The position numbers and the translations under genes were made by a program. Of a stretch of 21,281 nucleotides of DNA, positions 1 through 6,467 are shown piece by piece. Position 1 is the first letter of the stretch. Each line of letters opens with the position of its first letter. Location of the stretch: contig CAZGDR010000032.1 of the NCBI GenBank assembly GCA_964524755.1, positions 1 to 21,281 of the forward strand, written 5' to 3'. The stretch comes from JAQVOO01 sp964524755 (GTDB taxonomy: Bacteria; Spirochaetota; Spirochaetia; Sphaerochaetales; Sphaerochaetaceae). The notes beneath the pieces are model-generated. The model was not told the DNA's origin and made no database searches. It saw only the letters and a list, made by a program, of their open reading frames with translations.

Positions 1-409
1 CAGCATCTACCGTACCGGATAATATTACCTCTTCTTCATATAAGGCTTGTGGTTTTAAATAGGAAACCAGCTGAGGATAATCGGGCATAATAGGGAGCAC
101 AGAGGTTAGCAAAGCTTCAAAAAAACCCATCTGTTTAACTGGAGGTAGAGGACTTTCTAATACGACGCTTCGTAAATGTCCGACATCTGCCTGATCCATT
201 ATAAGGTCCATGTTCGTGAAGGCGGAGTCAGTAGTAAAAATTGACTCGGGAAAACTTTGAGGAAGGCTCTGAGCAGCGTATGAAGCAATACCTGCTACAA
301 GGATTGATTGCAAAGCAACTTTTACTTCAGCATCACTAGGAATTTCAGCCCCAACTCCATGCAATAACACGGAGACAAAAAAAAGGAACCACACTAATCG
401 TTTAATCAA
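1..409 (-). CDS. Secreted protein of unknown function, 3' end outside window
   Basis: This is an open minus-strand frame that runs off the window edge; 136 codons are visible. It starts with TTG (409-407), preceded by a good Shine-Dalgarno sequence (AAGGAG on the minus strand, plus positions 417-422) about 7 nt away. The first 21 residues form a clear signal peptide: Ile-Lys-Arg, then a hydrophobic run (LVWFLFFVSVLL) and a small-residue cleavage site ending G-V-G-A, so the mature protein should start near E22. The remaining visible part has no motif I recognise and no further obvious membrane segment. It is probably periplasmic or surface exposed. It diverges from sbcB. The reading frame is uninterrupted through two A/T homopolymers (8 and 7 bases). 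I am confident it is coding and cannot name a family. Confidence 0.75.
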   Translation of the reverse strand, partial: MIKRLVWFLFFVSVLLHGVGAEIPSDAEVKVALQSILVAGIASYAAQSLPQSFPESIFTTDSAFTNMDLIMDQADVGHLRSVVLESPLPPVKQMGFFEALLTSVLPIMPDYPQLVSYLKPQALYEEEVILSGTVDA

Positions 410-428
410 TCTACAACTCCTTAGTAAC

Positions 429-457
429 ACCATAGCAAAGCATCCCTTTGCTGTCAA
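429..457 (-). promoter_or_regulatory. Promoter of the secreted-protein gene
   Basis: Minus strand: a perfect -35 TTGACA (plus 452-457), a 17-bp spacer (435-451), and -10 TATGGT (plus 429-434). The expected start of transcription is near 422, giving a very short leader before the TTG start codon at 409. Confidence 0.55.
434..452. repeat. 7-bp inverted repeat in divergent promoter (possible operator)
   Basis: AGCAAAG (434-440) and CTTTGCT (446-452) are perfect inverted arms around a 5-base centre (CATCC). The inner six base pairs of each arm plus the centre exactly fill the 17-bp spacer of the minus-strand promoter, and the right arm touches the -35 region of both divergent promoters. There is no T-run, so it is not an intrinsic terminator. 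Operator function is inferred. Confidence 0.5.
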
Positions 458-480
458 AATAAACAACTCTGTGCTATATT
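451..480 (+). promoter_or_regulatory. Candidate promoter of sbcB (extended -10)
   Basis: An extended -10, TGC followed by TATATT (475-480), has a possible -35 CTGTCA (451-456) 18 bp upstream. Only 7 bases separate the -10 from the ATG at 488 and no Shine-Dalgarno sequence is present, so the mRNA could be leaderless. Confidence 0.4.
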
Positions 481-487
481 AAGTAAC

Positions 488-2089
488 ATGAAACGTAAGG
501 AAACTTTCTTCTGGTACGATTTGGAAACCTTTGGACTCGATTCTCGCCACGACCGTATTGCCCAATTTGCTGGAGTGCGAACCGATTCTAATTTAAAAGA
601 GATTGAAGAACCCTATGTCTGGTACTGCCGCCTAAGTGACGACTATCTACCCGACCCTTTGGCCTGTATGATCACCCATATCACCCCCCAGGAAGTAGCT
701 GAAAAAGGGATGATTGAGAGTGAATTTATTGCCAAAATTAATGAGGTATTGAGCGTACCTGGCACCTGTGCCGTCGGGTATAATTCCCTCCGCTTTGATG
801 ATGAATTTCTGCGCAACACTTTGTTTCGCAACTTTCTCGACCCCTACAGACGAGAATATGACAAGGGTAACAGCCGATGGGATATCTTAGACTTAGCACG
901 GGCAGCACGCGACTTACGTCCTAAAGGGATTAATTGGCCAACCAAAGCGGAAACAGGGAATCCCTCTTTCAAACTTACTAATTTAACCCAAGCTAATGGC
1001 ATAGCACATACACAGGCCCATGATGCCTTGAGTGATGTCTACGCAACCCTAGAACTAGCACGGCTAATCAAAAGACACCAGCCAAAGCTCTTTTCGTACT
1101 ACCTAACTCTACGCAACAAACAAACAGTGAAAACATTATTGCCTACTATGGGAGAACCGCTTGCTCTGACGGCAGCCCCATTCACCCGTAATGAGGGGTG
1201 CACCACCGTGGTTATCCCTATTACAGCTAGCATGCGCAACCCCAATAGTATTATCGTCTTTGACCTTATGCAAGATCCTGCAGCGCTTATAAATGCATCC
1301 AGGGCCTTCGGAGAGTTAGAAAGTATTCAGAAGACAGGGGACACGTTTAGAATAGCTGCACAACAGGTGAGAAAAGCAATCCAAACCGGAGAAAAGATTG
1401 AAGAGGTATTGAATAAAAGTGCTGAGCTTCTTACCGATGGTGCCAATCTTCTCACGAGCCTCCCCCAAATTGTGAGTGCTAGTGATCAGCTCTTACAAGT
1501 CAAAGGACTCCACCGCATTGCAATCAACCGTGCCCCGTTTTTATCGCCACTGTCGGTCTTAACCGAGGAAACCATCTCAAGGTTAGCCATTAATATGACG
1601 CAGTGCCAAGAACATTACGAAAAACTTATTACCCACCCCATCATAGCGGTCAATGTACGTAAAGCAGTCGATGCTGAAGAGTTCCCCGTAGTCGACGATG
1701 TCGATCACACCCTCTACTCAGGTTCTTTCTTCTCTGATGCAGATGCTAAGCGCTTCAGTGAAATACGCTCGCTGCCCCCCGAAGAGTTGTGGGCGAAAAG
1801 GTTTAACTTTGACGACCAACGCGCTCACGAAATGTTGTGGCGCTATCAGTGTCGTAATTGGCCTGAGGTAGTAAGTGAAGAGGAAAAAGAACGCTGGAAG
1901 AGTTTCTGTGCCCAACGACTCATCCAACCACCTGGGAAAACTCCAGTGACTCTTGAGTTCTTTGCCCGTAAAATTGCCGAGCGGATGGCATCAAATGATA
2001 CCACCCCGCAAGATAAAGAGGTGTTGTCTAAACTAGAAGAATGGGGTCGAGACCTCTGTACACGAATCGGACTAACGTATCCTCGTTAG
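488..2089 (+). CDS. sbcB: Exonuclease I (3'-5' single-strand DNA exonuclease)
   Basis: This cytoplasmic DEDDh exonuclease degrades single-stranded DNA from the 3' end and acts in recombination and mismatch repair. The catalytic motifs are all visible: Exo I at D11/E13 (YDLETFG), Exo II in the RFDDEF segment (D104/D105), and Exo III with H178 and D183 (AHDALSDVY). Many stretches match E. coli ExoI as I remember it, such as DDYLP, ITPQE, NSRWD, GINWP and ANGI. At 533 aa it is somewhat longer than the E. coli enzyme (about 475 aa). The SH3-like and C-terminal ExoI domains follow the nuclease domain. The ATG has no Shine-Dalgarno sequence, but no better start is visible. Its TAG stop interlocks with the kbl stop on the other strand (4-nt overlap). 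The family is best known from gammaproteobacteria, so ancient transfer is possible. Confidence 0.95.
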   Translation: MKRKETFFWYDLETFGLDSRHDRIAQFAGVRTDSNLKEIEEPYVWYCRLSDDYLPDPLACMITHITPQEVAEKGMIESEFIAKINEVLSVPGTCAVGYNSLRFDDEFLRNTLFRNFLDPYRREYDKGNSRWDILDLARAARDLRPKGINWPTKAETGNPSFKLTNLTQANGIAHTQAHDALSDVYATLELARLIKRHQPKLFSYYLTLRNKQTVKTLLPTMGEPLALTAAPFTRNEGCTTVVIPITASMRNPNSIIVFDLMQDPAALINASRAFGELESIQKTGDTFRIAAQQVRKAIQTGEKIEEVLNKSAELLTDGANLLTSLPQIVSASDQLLQVKGLHRIAINRAPFLSPLSVLTEETISRLAINMTQCQEHYEKLITHPIIAVNVRKAVDAEEFPVVDDVDHTLYSGSFFSDADAKRFSEIRSLPPEELWAKRFNFDDQRAHEMLWRYQCRNWPEVVSEEEKERWKSFCAQRLIQPPGKTPVTLEFFARKIAERMASNDTTPQDKEVLSKLEEWGRDLCTRIGLTYPR

Positions 2090-3258
2090 CCTTGAACTCG
2101 GATAAATGCCTCGACAGCTGCTTCTACATCTTCTGTGGTATGAATTGCCGAAAGTTGTACTCGAATACGCGCTTGACCTTTGGGGACGACAGGGAAGGAA
2201 AAACCAATCACATAAATCCCCTCTTCTAATAGCGCATCAGCCATGGCCACAGCTTTCTTTTCATCATAGAGCATCACAGGGACAATCGCAGTATCTCCAG
2301 GGACTAAATCAAAGCCTGCATCAGTCATCAGCTTCCTAAAAAGACGCGCATTTTGCATTGTTTTTTTGCGATAAGGATTATCTTTCTCAACCATATCCAA
2401 AACTTGCAATGTTCCACCCACAATCGCAGGGGCAAGAGTATTACTGAAAAGATACGGTCGTGCTCTTTGACGTAACACCTCGATTATCTCTTTTTTACCA
2501 CTAATACAACCACCACTGGCACCACCGAGGGCTTTTCCAAAGGTCGTAGTGATGATATCAATGCGATGTCCCACTTCACAGTGTTCCATTGAACCACGAC
2601 CGGTCTCTCCGATATATCCTGTGGCATGTGAATCATCAACTAACACCAGTGCATTATATTCTTCTGCCAAATCACATATTTCTTCTAATTTTGCGATATC
2701 TCCATCCATGGAAAATACTCCATCGGTTACAATGAGACGGCGGCGGCTGCTTTTGGCCGCCTCCAACTGGAGACGCAATTCTTTCATATCACTATGAGCG
2801 TAGCGAAACCTTTTTGCTTTACATAGACGTACACCATCAATGATTGAAGCATGGTTCAAGGCATCACTGAGAATGGCATCCCGTTCATCAAGCAGAGGAT
2901 CAAAAACCGCTGCGTTAGCATCGAAACAACTCGAAAAGAGCAAAGTATCTTCCATACCAAGATAGGCACTCAACCTGTTTTCAAGTTGTTTGTGAATTGC
3001 TTGTGTACCACAAATAAAACGGACAGATGAGAGTCCAAACCCCCACTCCTGCATAGTTTTAGCAGATGCCGCAATGATTTCAGGATGGTTAGAGAGACCA
3101 AGATAATTATTGGCACAAAAGTTTAACACCTTTTTCCCACCCACCTCTATTGTGGCTCCTTGGGGTCCTTCTAGAATTCTTTCTTGTTTATAGAGACCTT
3201 GATCATGTAATTCTTGTAAAAATTCAGAAAGTTCGCTTTGAAACTTTTTATCGAACAT
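2086..3258 (-). CDS. kbl: 2-amino-3-ketobutyrate CoA ligase (glycine C-acetyltransferase)
   Basis: This PLP-dependent enzyme of the alpha-oxoamine synthase family converts 2-amino-3-ketobutyrate and CoA to glycine and acetyl-CoA, the second step of threonine degradation. The 390 aa match the family length. The PLP lysine is K242 in TTTFGKALGG; D208/D209 and H211 in the DDSHATG motif bind the cofactor ring; NFCANNYLGL near residue 46 and FSSCFDAN near 108 are typical of Kbl. It lies 1 nt downstream of tdh, which makes the unstable ketobutyrate, so the two form an operon. Its Shine-Dalgarno sequence (GGAGGAGG, plus about 3264-3272) is supplied by the last glycine codons of tdh. The stop overlaps the sbcB stop from the opposite strand. 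Confidence 0.96.
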   Translation of the reverse strand: MFDKKFQSELSEFLQELHDQGLYKQERILEGPQGATIEVGGKKVLNFCANNYLGLSNHPEIIAASAKTMQEWGFGLSSVRFICGTQAIHKQLENRLSAYLGMEDTLLFSSCFDANAAVFDPLLDERDAILSDALNHASIIDGVRLCKAKRFRYAHSDMKELRLQLEAAKSSRRRLIVTDGVFSMDGDIAKLEEICDLAEEYNALVLVDDSHATGYIGETGRGSMEHCEVGHRIDIITTTFGKALGGASGGCISGKKEIIEVLRQRARPYLFSNTLAPAIVGGTLQVLDMVEKDNPYRKKTMQNARLFRKLMTDAGFDLVPGDTAIVPVMLYDEKKAVAMADALLEEGIYVIGFSFPVVPKGQARIRVQLSAIHTTEDVEAAVEAFIRVQG

Positions 3259-3259
3259 A

Positions 3260-4219
3260 TTATTTTCCTCCTCCCATTCGCTTATTGATAGTTTGAATCA
3301 TATCAGAAGTCATCCGCGCCAGATCGTAGGTAGGTTCCCACCCCCATTCAACGCGTGCAGCATAATCTTCTAGGCTGTCGGGCCACGAATCAGCAATGGC
3401 CTGTTTCACCGGATCAACGCGGTAACTAATCGTGAAATCAGGAATATGGGTTCTGATGTAGGCCGCCTGTTCTTCTGGACAAAAACTCATTGCTGCCACG
3501 TTAAAAGCATTTCGGTGACGGAGCTTGACAGGGTCTGCTTCCATAATTTGTACCGCAGCTGTTACAGCATCGGGCATATAGATCATATCGAGATACGTAT
3601 CACCTTGTAAGAAACACTCATAATGCCGATCGCGCAACGCGGCGTAATACATTTCAATAGCATAATCTGTAGTTCCACCACCAGGAGGGGTTAAACTGCT
3701 AATAATACCAGGGTAGCGCACCCCTCGCGTATCAACATCATATTTATGATGGTAATAATCACATAAAAGCTCCCCTGCAACTTTTGAAACTCCATAGATT
3801 GAAGTTGGTCGCTGAATGGTATCTTGAGGGGTAAATTTCTTGGGGGTAGTCGGTCCAAAAGCGCCAATTGAAGAGGGGGTAAATAGCGCACAGCTATGAA
3901 TTCTGGCAATCTCTAGGGCAGTCATCAGCCCGTTCATATTTATATCCCATGCACGCAGAGGATTTTTTTCAGCCGTTGCCGAAAGAATCGCGGCTAGGTG
4001 GTAAATAGTATCGATATTGTGCTTTACCACCAACTCTGACAAAGTCTCTCCATCTCTACAATCTACGCTATAGAAAGGGCCTCCCGCAACGAGTTCCTGA
4101 TTAATATCGCTGCGAATATCTGTGAGAACAACATGTACCTCACCATAGAGCTGGCGCAAACGGATTGCTATTTCAGAACCTAGTTGCCCAAGAGAGCCAA
4201 TAATTAGAATATTTTTCAT
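3260..4219 (-). CDS. tdh: L-threonine 3-dehydrogenase, short-chain (epimerase-like) type
   Basis: This enzyme oxidises L-threonine with NAD+ to 2-amino-3-ketobutyrate. It is the SDR/UDP-galactose-4-epimerase-like type, not the zinc alcohol-dehydrogenase type. Visible features (319-aa numbering) are the Rossmann motif GSLGQLG at residues 8-14, acidic D34 after beta-2, the catalytic pair Y142/K146 (IYGVSK), S116/S117, and the PGGGTTDYA segment near 190 that marks TDHs within the epimerase family. The start chosen is ATG at 4219, with a strong Shine-Dalgarno GGGAGGAG 7 nt upstream and M-K-N-I-L-I-I-G beginning right at the nucleotide fold. A longer frame to 4255 exists, but it has no ribosome site and runs into promoter sequence. 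First gene of the tdh-kbl operon. Confidence 0.95.
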   Translation of the reverse strand: MKNILIIGSLGQLGSEIAIRLRQLYGEVHVVLTDIRSDINQELVAGGPFYSVDCRDGETLSELVVKHNIDTIYHLAAILSATAEKNPLRAWDINMNGLMTALEIARIHSCALFTPSSIGAFGPTTPKKFTPQDTIQRPTSIYGVSKVAGELLCDYYHHKYDVDTRGVRYPGIISSLTPPGGGTTDYAIEMYYAALRDRHYECFLQGDTYLDMIYMPDAVTAAVQIMEADPVKLRHRNAFNVAAMSFCPEEQAAYIRTHIPDFTISYRVDPVKQAIADSWPDSLEDYAARVEWGWEPTYDLARMTSDMIQTINKRMGGGK

Positions 4220-4248
4220 GGTTGCGCTCCTCCCAAAGAGAGCTTTCC

Positions 4249-4277
4249 TTGACAACTGGCTAGCGCTGTCTTACAAT
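4249..4277 (+). promoter_or_regulatory. Strong sigma-70-type promoter of the XRE-cupin regulator
   Basis: A perfect -35 TTGACA (4249-4254), a 17-bp spacer, and -10 TACAAT (4272-4277). Transcription is expected to start near 4284, at the left edge of the GTTCA/TGAAC palindrome. The -35 lies in the leader of the opposite tdh gene. Confidence 0.7.
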
Positions 4278-4301
4278 ATGCGAGTTCAGTATAGTGAACA
4301 A
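4273..4301 (-). promoter_or_regulatory. Candidate promoter of tdh-kbl
   Basis: Minus strand: -35 TTGTTC (plus 4296-4301), a 17-bp spacer, and -10 TATTGT (plus 4273-4278). The -10 box overlaps the opposite-strand -10 by five bases. The expected transcript has a leader of about 47 nt containing the tdh ribosome site. Confidence 0.5.
4284..4299. promoter_or_regulatory. Palindromic candidate operator GTTCA-N6-TGAAC
   Basis: Perfect 5-bp arms GTTCA (4284-4288) and TGAAC (4295-4299) around GTATAG. The site covers the expected transcription start of the regulator gene and the -35 of the tdh promoter, so one bound dimer could affect both. It lies immediately upstream of an XRE-family gene. Binding by that protein is an inference. 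Confidence 0.5.
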
Positions 4302-4333
4302 ATTTTACTATGTCAAACAAACTGGAGATAGCG

Positions 4334-4903
4334 ATGGAAACACCGCCAATGATTGGAAAAAATATACAAAAACTACGCAATGCCCGTAACCTTACGCTGA
4401 ATGTATTATCAGAACGTTCTGGTGTTTCGAAAGCTATGCTCAGTCAAATTGAATCAAATAAAGTCAATCCAACAATTGCTACCGTGTGGAAAATTGCCAA
4501 AGGGCTTGGCGTAGATCTCCCCGATCTGCTCGATTCCGATGGTCCTCCAAAAAGAAAATTTGTGGTTAATCGGAGCGAAGCCATAAAAACACTCGATACG
4601 GCAGAACATGGGGTCACGATAAAGGTTTTTTCACCGCTCGAGATGGTGGGAGACTTAGAGATTTACATGCTCATTTTTGATCCTAAGAGCTCATTACCTA
4701 GTGACCCTCACTTCCCGGGAACTGAAGAATTCTTGACGATTATCAAAGGGTCAGTGACCGTAACCGCTGGTGGAAATAGCACCGAATTACATAAAGGTGA
4801 CTTCTTAGCCTATCACGCTGATATCGCTCATAGCATAACCAATTCCGGTGCATCAAATGCGGTGGTCCACATGGTAGTACGCTATGCCCCCTCTCCATTA
4901 TAA
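4334..4903 (+). CDS. XRE-family regulator with C-terminal cupin domain
   Basis: This 189-aa DNA-binding protein has an N-terminal HTH_3 domain at about residues 8-66 (GKNIQKLRNARNLTLNVLSE; recognition-helix region SKAMLSQIES) and a C-terminal RmlC-like cupin at about 100-185, which in this family senses a small ligand. The cupin carries the GTEEFLTIIKG and LHKGDFLAYHADIAHSI strands. The start at 4334 is preferred because GGAG (4324-4327) lies 6 nt upstream. The in-frame ATG at 4310 lacks a ribosome site and would add 8 residues. It diverges from tdh-kbl and is followed after 77 nt by a GPH symporter, so regulation of either or both is plausible. XRE-cupin proteins often control amino-acid or polyamine catabolism and autoregulate; the ligand here is unknown. 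Confidence 0.9.
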   Translation: METPPMIGKNIQKLRNARNLTLNVLSERSGVSKAMLSQIESNKVNPTIATVWKIAKGLGVDLPDLLDSDGPPKRKFVVNRSEAIKTLDTAEHGVTIKVFSPLEMVGDLEIYMLIFDPKSSLPSDPHFPGTEEFLTIIKGSVTVTAGGNSTELHKGDFLAYHADIAHSITNSGASNAVVHMVVRYAPSPL

Positions 4904-4932
4904 CTAAATAATCCACAATGCTACTCTAGAGC

Positions 4933-4961
4933 TTGTCATAGAACGAAATCCATGATTTGAT
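4933..4961 (+). promoter_or_regulatory. Weak candidate promoter before the GPH symporter
   Basis: TTGTCA (4933-4938), a 17-bp spacer, and TTTGAT (4956-4961). The -35 is good and the -10 poor. If it is not real, the symporter would be cotranscribed with the regulator. Confidence 0.3.
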
Positions 4962-4980
4962 AGCCCACAAGGAGTCGTGC

Positions 4981-6381
4981 ATGCAAGGTAAACGGGAACA
5001 TGGTTTTGGAATTATGGCTTCGTACGGCATTGGAAAATTCCTAGCCGAATTCTTGACTGGAGCCTTTGGGGCTGTTGTTTTTAAATTCTATGAAACCGAA
5101 ATTGGGTTAGCAGCAGGATATGCCGCCATCGCAACTATTATCTACTCGCTGTGGAATGCCATCAATGACCCCATAATAGGATTTGTAACCAATCGCAAAG
5201 CCCCTTTTGCCCATAAGGTGGGAAGACGATTCCCGTGGATAATCATGGGCTTAACCTTAAGCGCCTTTTCTTTTATCCTTATCTTTGCCGTCCCTGCCGC
5301 ATGGCAAGCTCAAGTAAAAACAAATCCGCTCCCAGTCTTCCTGTGGATGGTTCTCACTATCTGCCTCTTCGATGGATTTTATTCGCTCTGGGAAGTAAAT
5401 TACCAGTCAGTCTACCCCGATAAATTTAGAACACAAGCAGTACGAGCCAAAGCTGCTGCTATAAGCACGGCGGTTGGAGTACTTGGTGTTGCCGCAGGAT
5501 TCGTAATTCCACCCCTCTTCTTCTCCTACGGTAACATAGGTAGTTATCTGACTAGTGGTTGGGTTATTGCCGCCGTAACCATCGGTGGTATACTCCTTAT
5601 CATCCCAGGGGTGCATGAAACACGCGGGATGATTGATCGCTTTAAAAAACAACAACAGCAACTCGCTTTTGAACCAAAAGAAGAACATAAATTCTTTCCA
5701 TCGATGATCCGCGCCTTACGCCATCGTGATTTGATGGCCTTTATACTCCTCTTATTCCTCTATCAATCAGGTACTATGTGTATGACCAGTTCTATCCACT
5801 ATGTGGGCAACTATATTCTAAATGTTCCTAGTAGCGGAACAACTACAATCTTTGCCGGTATGCTCATAGGGGCTTTAGTCTCCATACCAGGTTGGTCATT
5901 TTTATCGAGGCGGTTAAAGAATAACCAAAGAATGCTCCTGATTACCAGTATGGTTATGGCAATTTTCGCATTCCCTATGACCTTTGTTCGGACAAAGTCT
6001 CTATTCACCCTTTTCATGGCCCTTTGGGGTCTTGGGTTCGGTGGATTTTGGACGTTCATGGGTCCTGCCATGGCCGATATTGTTGATGCTATCGTCGTCA
6101 TCGATAAACGTCGTGACGATGGAGTCTTGATGGGAATTAGAGCTTTCTTCATGCGTTTTTCTTATGCTAGTCAGGCTATCGTATTTTGGCTCATTCACAA
6201 AATGACAAACTTTGCCATCGATCCCTACTCTCCAAAAGCTACATTAGGGATCAGTTTACACATGGCAGCAATCCCGGCCCTTTTTTTTCTAGCGGGAGCA
6301 GTTGTTTTTTATAGTATGAATACACTGACCCCAGAAAAGATTGAGCAAAACAAAGATGTATTGGCTGCGCTGGACATCTAA
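4981..6381 (+). CDS. MFS transporter of the GPH (glycoside-pentoside-hexuronide:cation symporter) family
   Basis: This 466-aa inner-membrane protein has about 12 hydrophobic segments, and its length is typical of the family. The MelB-type signature is visible at residues 58-69 (WNAINDPIIGFV) followed by GRRFPWI at 81-87. A second typical segment is the WEVNYQSVYPD stretch near residue 140. Relative to E. coli MelB as I remember it, the cation-site Asp55 corresponds to N59 and Asp124 appears to be Glu, so ion coupling may differ. The start at 4981 has AAGGAG (4969-4974) 6 nt upstream; the frame extends to 4957 without a ribosome site. The substrate cannot be read from sequence. It lies downstream of an XRE-cupin regulator and opposite threonine-degradation genes, which does not settle the substrate. 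Confidence 0.88.
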   Translation: MQGKREHGFGIMASYGIGKFLAEFLTGAFGAVVFKFYETEIGLAAGYAAIATIIYSLWNAINDPIIGFVTNRKAPFAHKVGRRFPWIIMGLTLSAFSFILIFAVPAAWQAQVKTNPLPVFLWMVLTICLFDGFYSLWEVNYQSVYPDKFRTQAVRAKAAAISTAVGVLGVAAGFVIPPLFFSYGNIGSYLTSGWVIAAVTIGGILLIIPGVHETRGMIDRFKKQQQQLAFEPKEEHKFFPSMIRALRHRDLMAFILLLFLYQSGTMCMTSSIHYVGNYILNVPSSGTTTIFAGMLIGALVSIPGWSFLSRRLKNNQRMLLITSMVMAIFAFPMTFVRTKSLFTLFMALWGLGFGGFWTFMGPAMADIVDAIVVIDKRRDDGVLMGIRAFFMRFSYASQAIVFWLIHKMTNFAIDPYSPKATLGISLHMAAIPALFFLAGAVVFYSMNTLTPEKIEQNKDVLAALDI

Positions 6382-6400
6382 GGTAAGAAATCGTTATACT
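6371..6400 (+). promoter_or_regulatory. Candidate promoter of the prfA-prmC-rel cluster
   Basis: TGGACA (6371-6376), an 18-bp spacer, and TATACT (6395-6400); each hexamer matches consensus at 5 of 6 positions. The -35 lies in the last codons of the upstream symporter gene. It predicts a leader of about 60 nt before the prfA ATG. Confidence 0.5.
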
Positions 6401-6467
6401 TGGTTCCCACAGAACAGTTTCCCTCCTATGCAAAAAAGAAAGGGTGATTGCTGCAAAGGAGCAGATT

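Noticed and set aside
4220..4255. N-terminal extension of Tdh (start at 4255)
   Set aside because: The extension has no ribosome site and overlaps the opposite promoter; the ATG at 4219 has GGGAGGAG at good spacing and starts directly at the Rossmann fold.
5407..5688. Long antisense open frames inside the symporter, prfA, rel and other genes
   Set aside because: They are shadows of clearly recognisable genes, with no ribosome sites or family features of their own.
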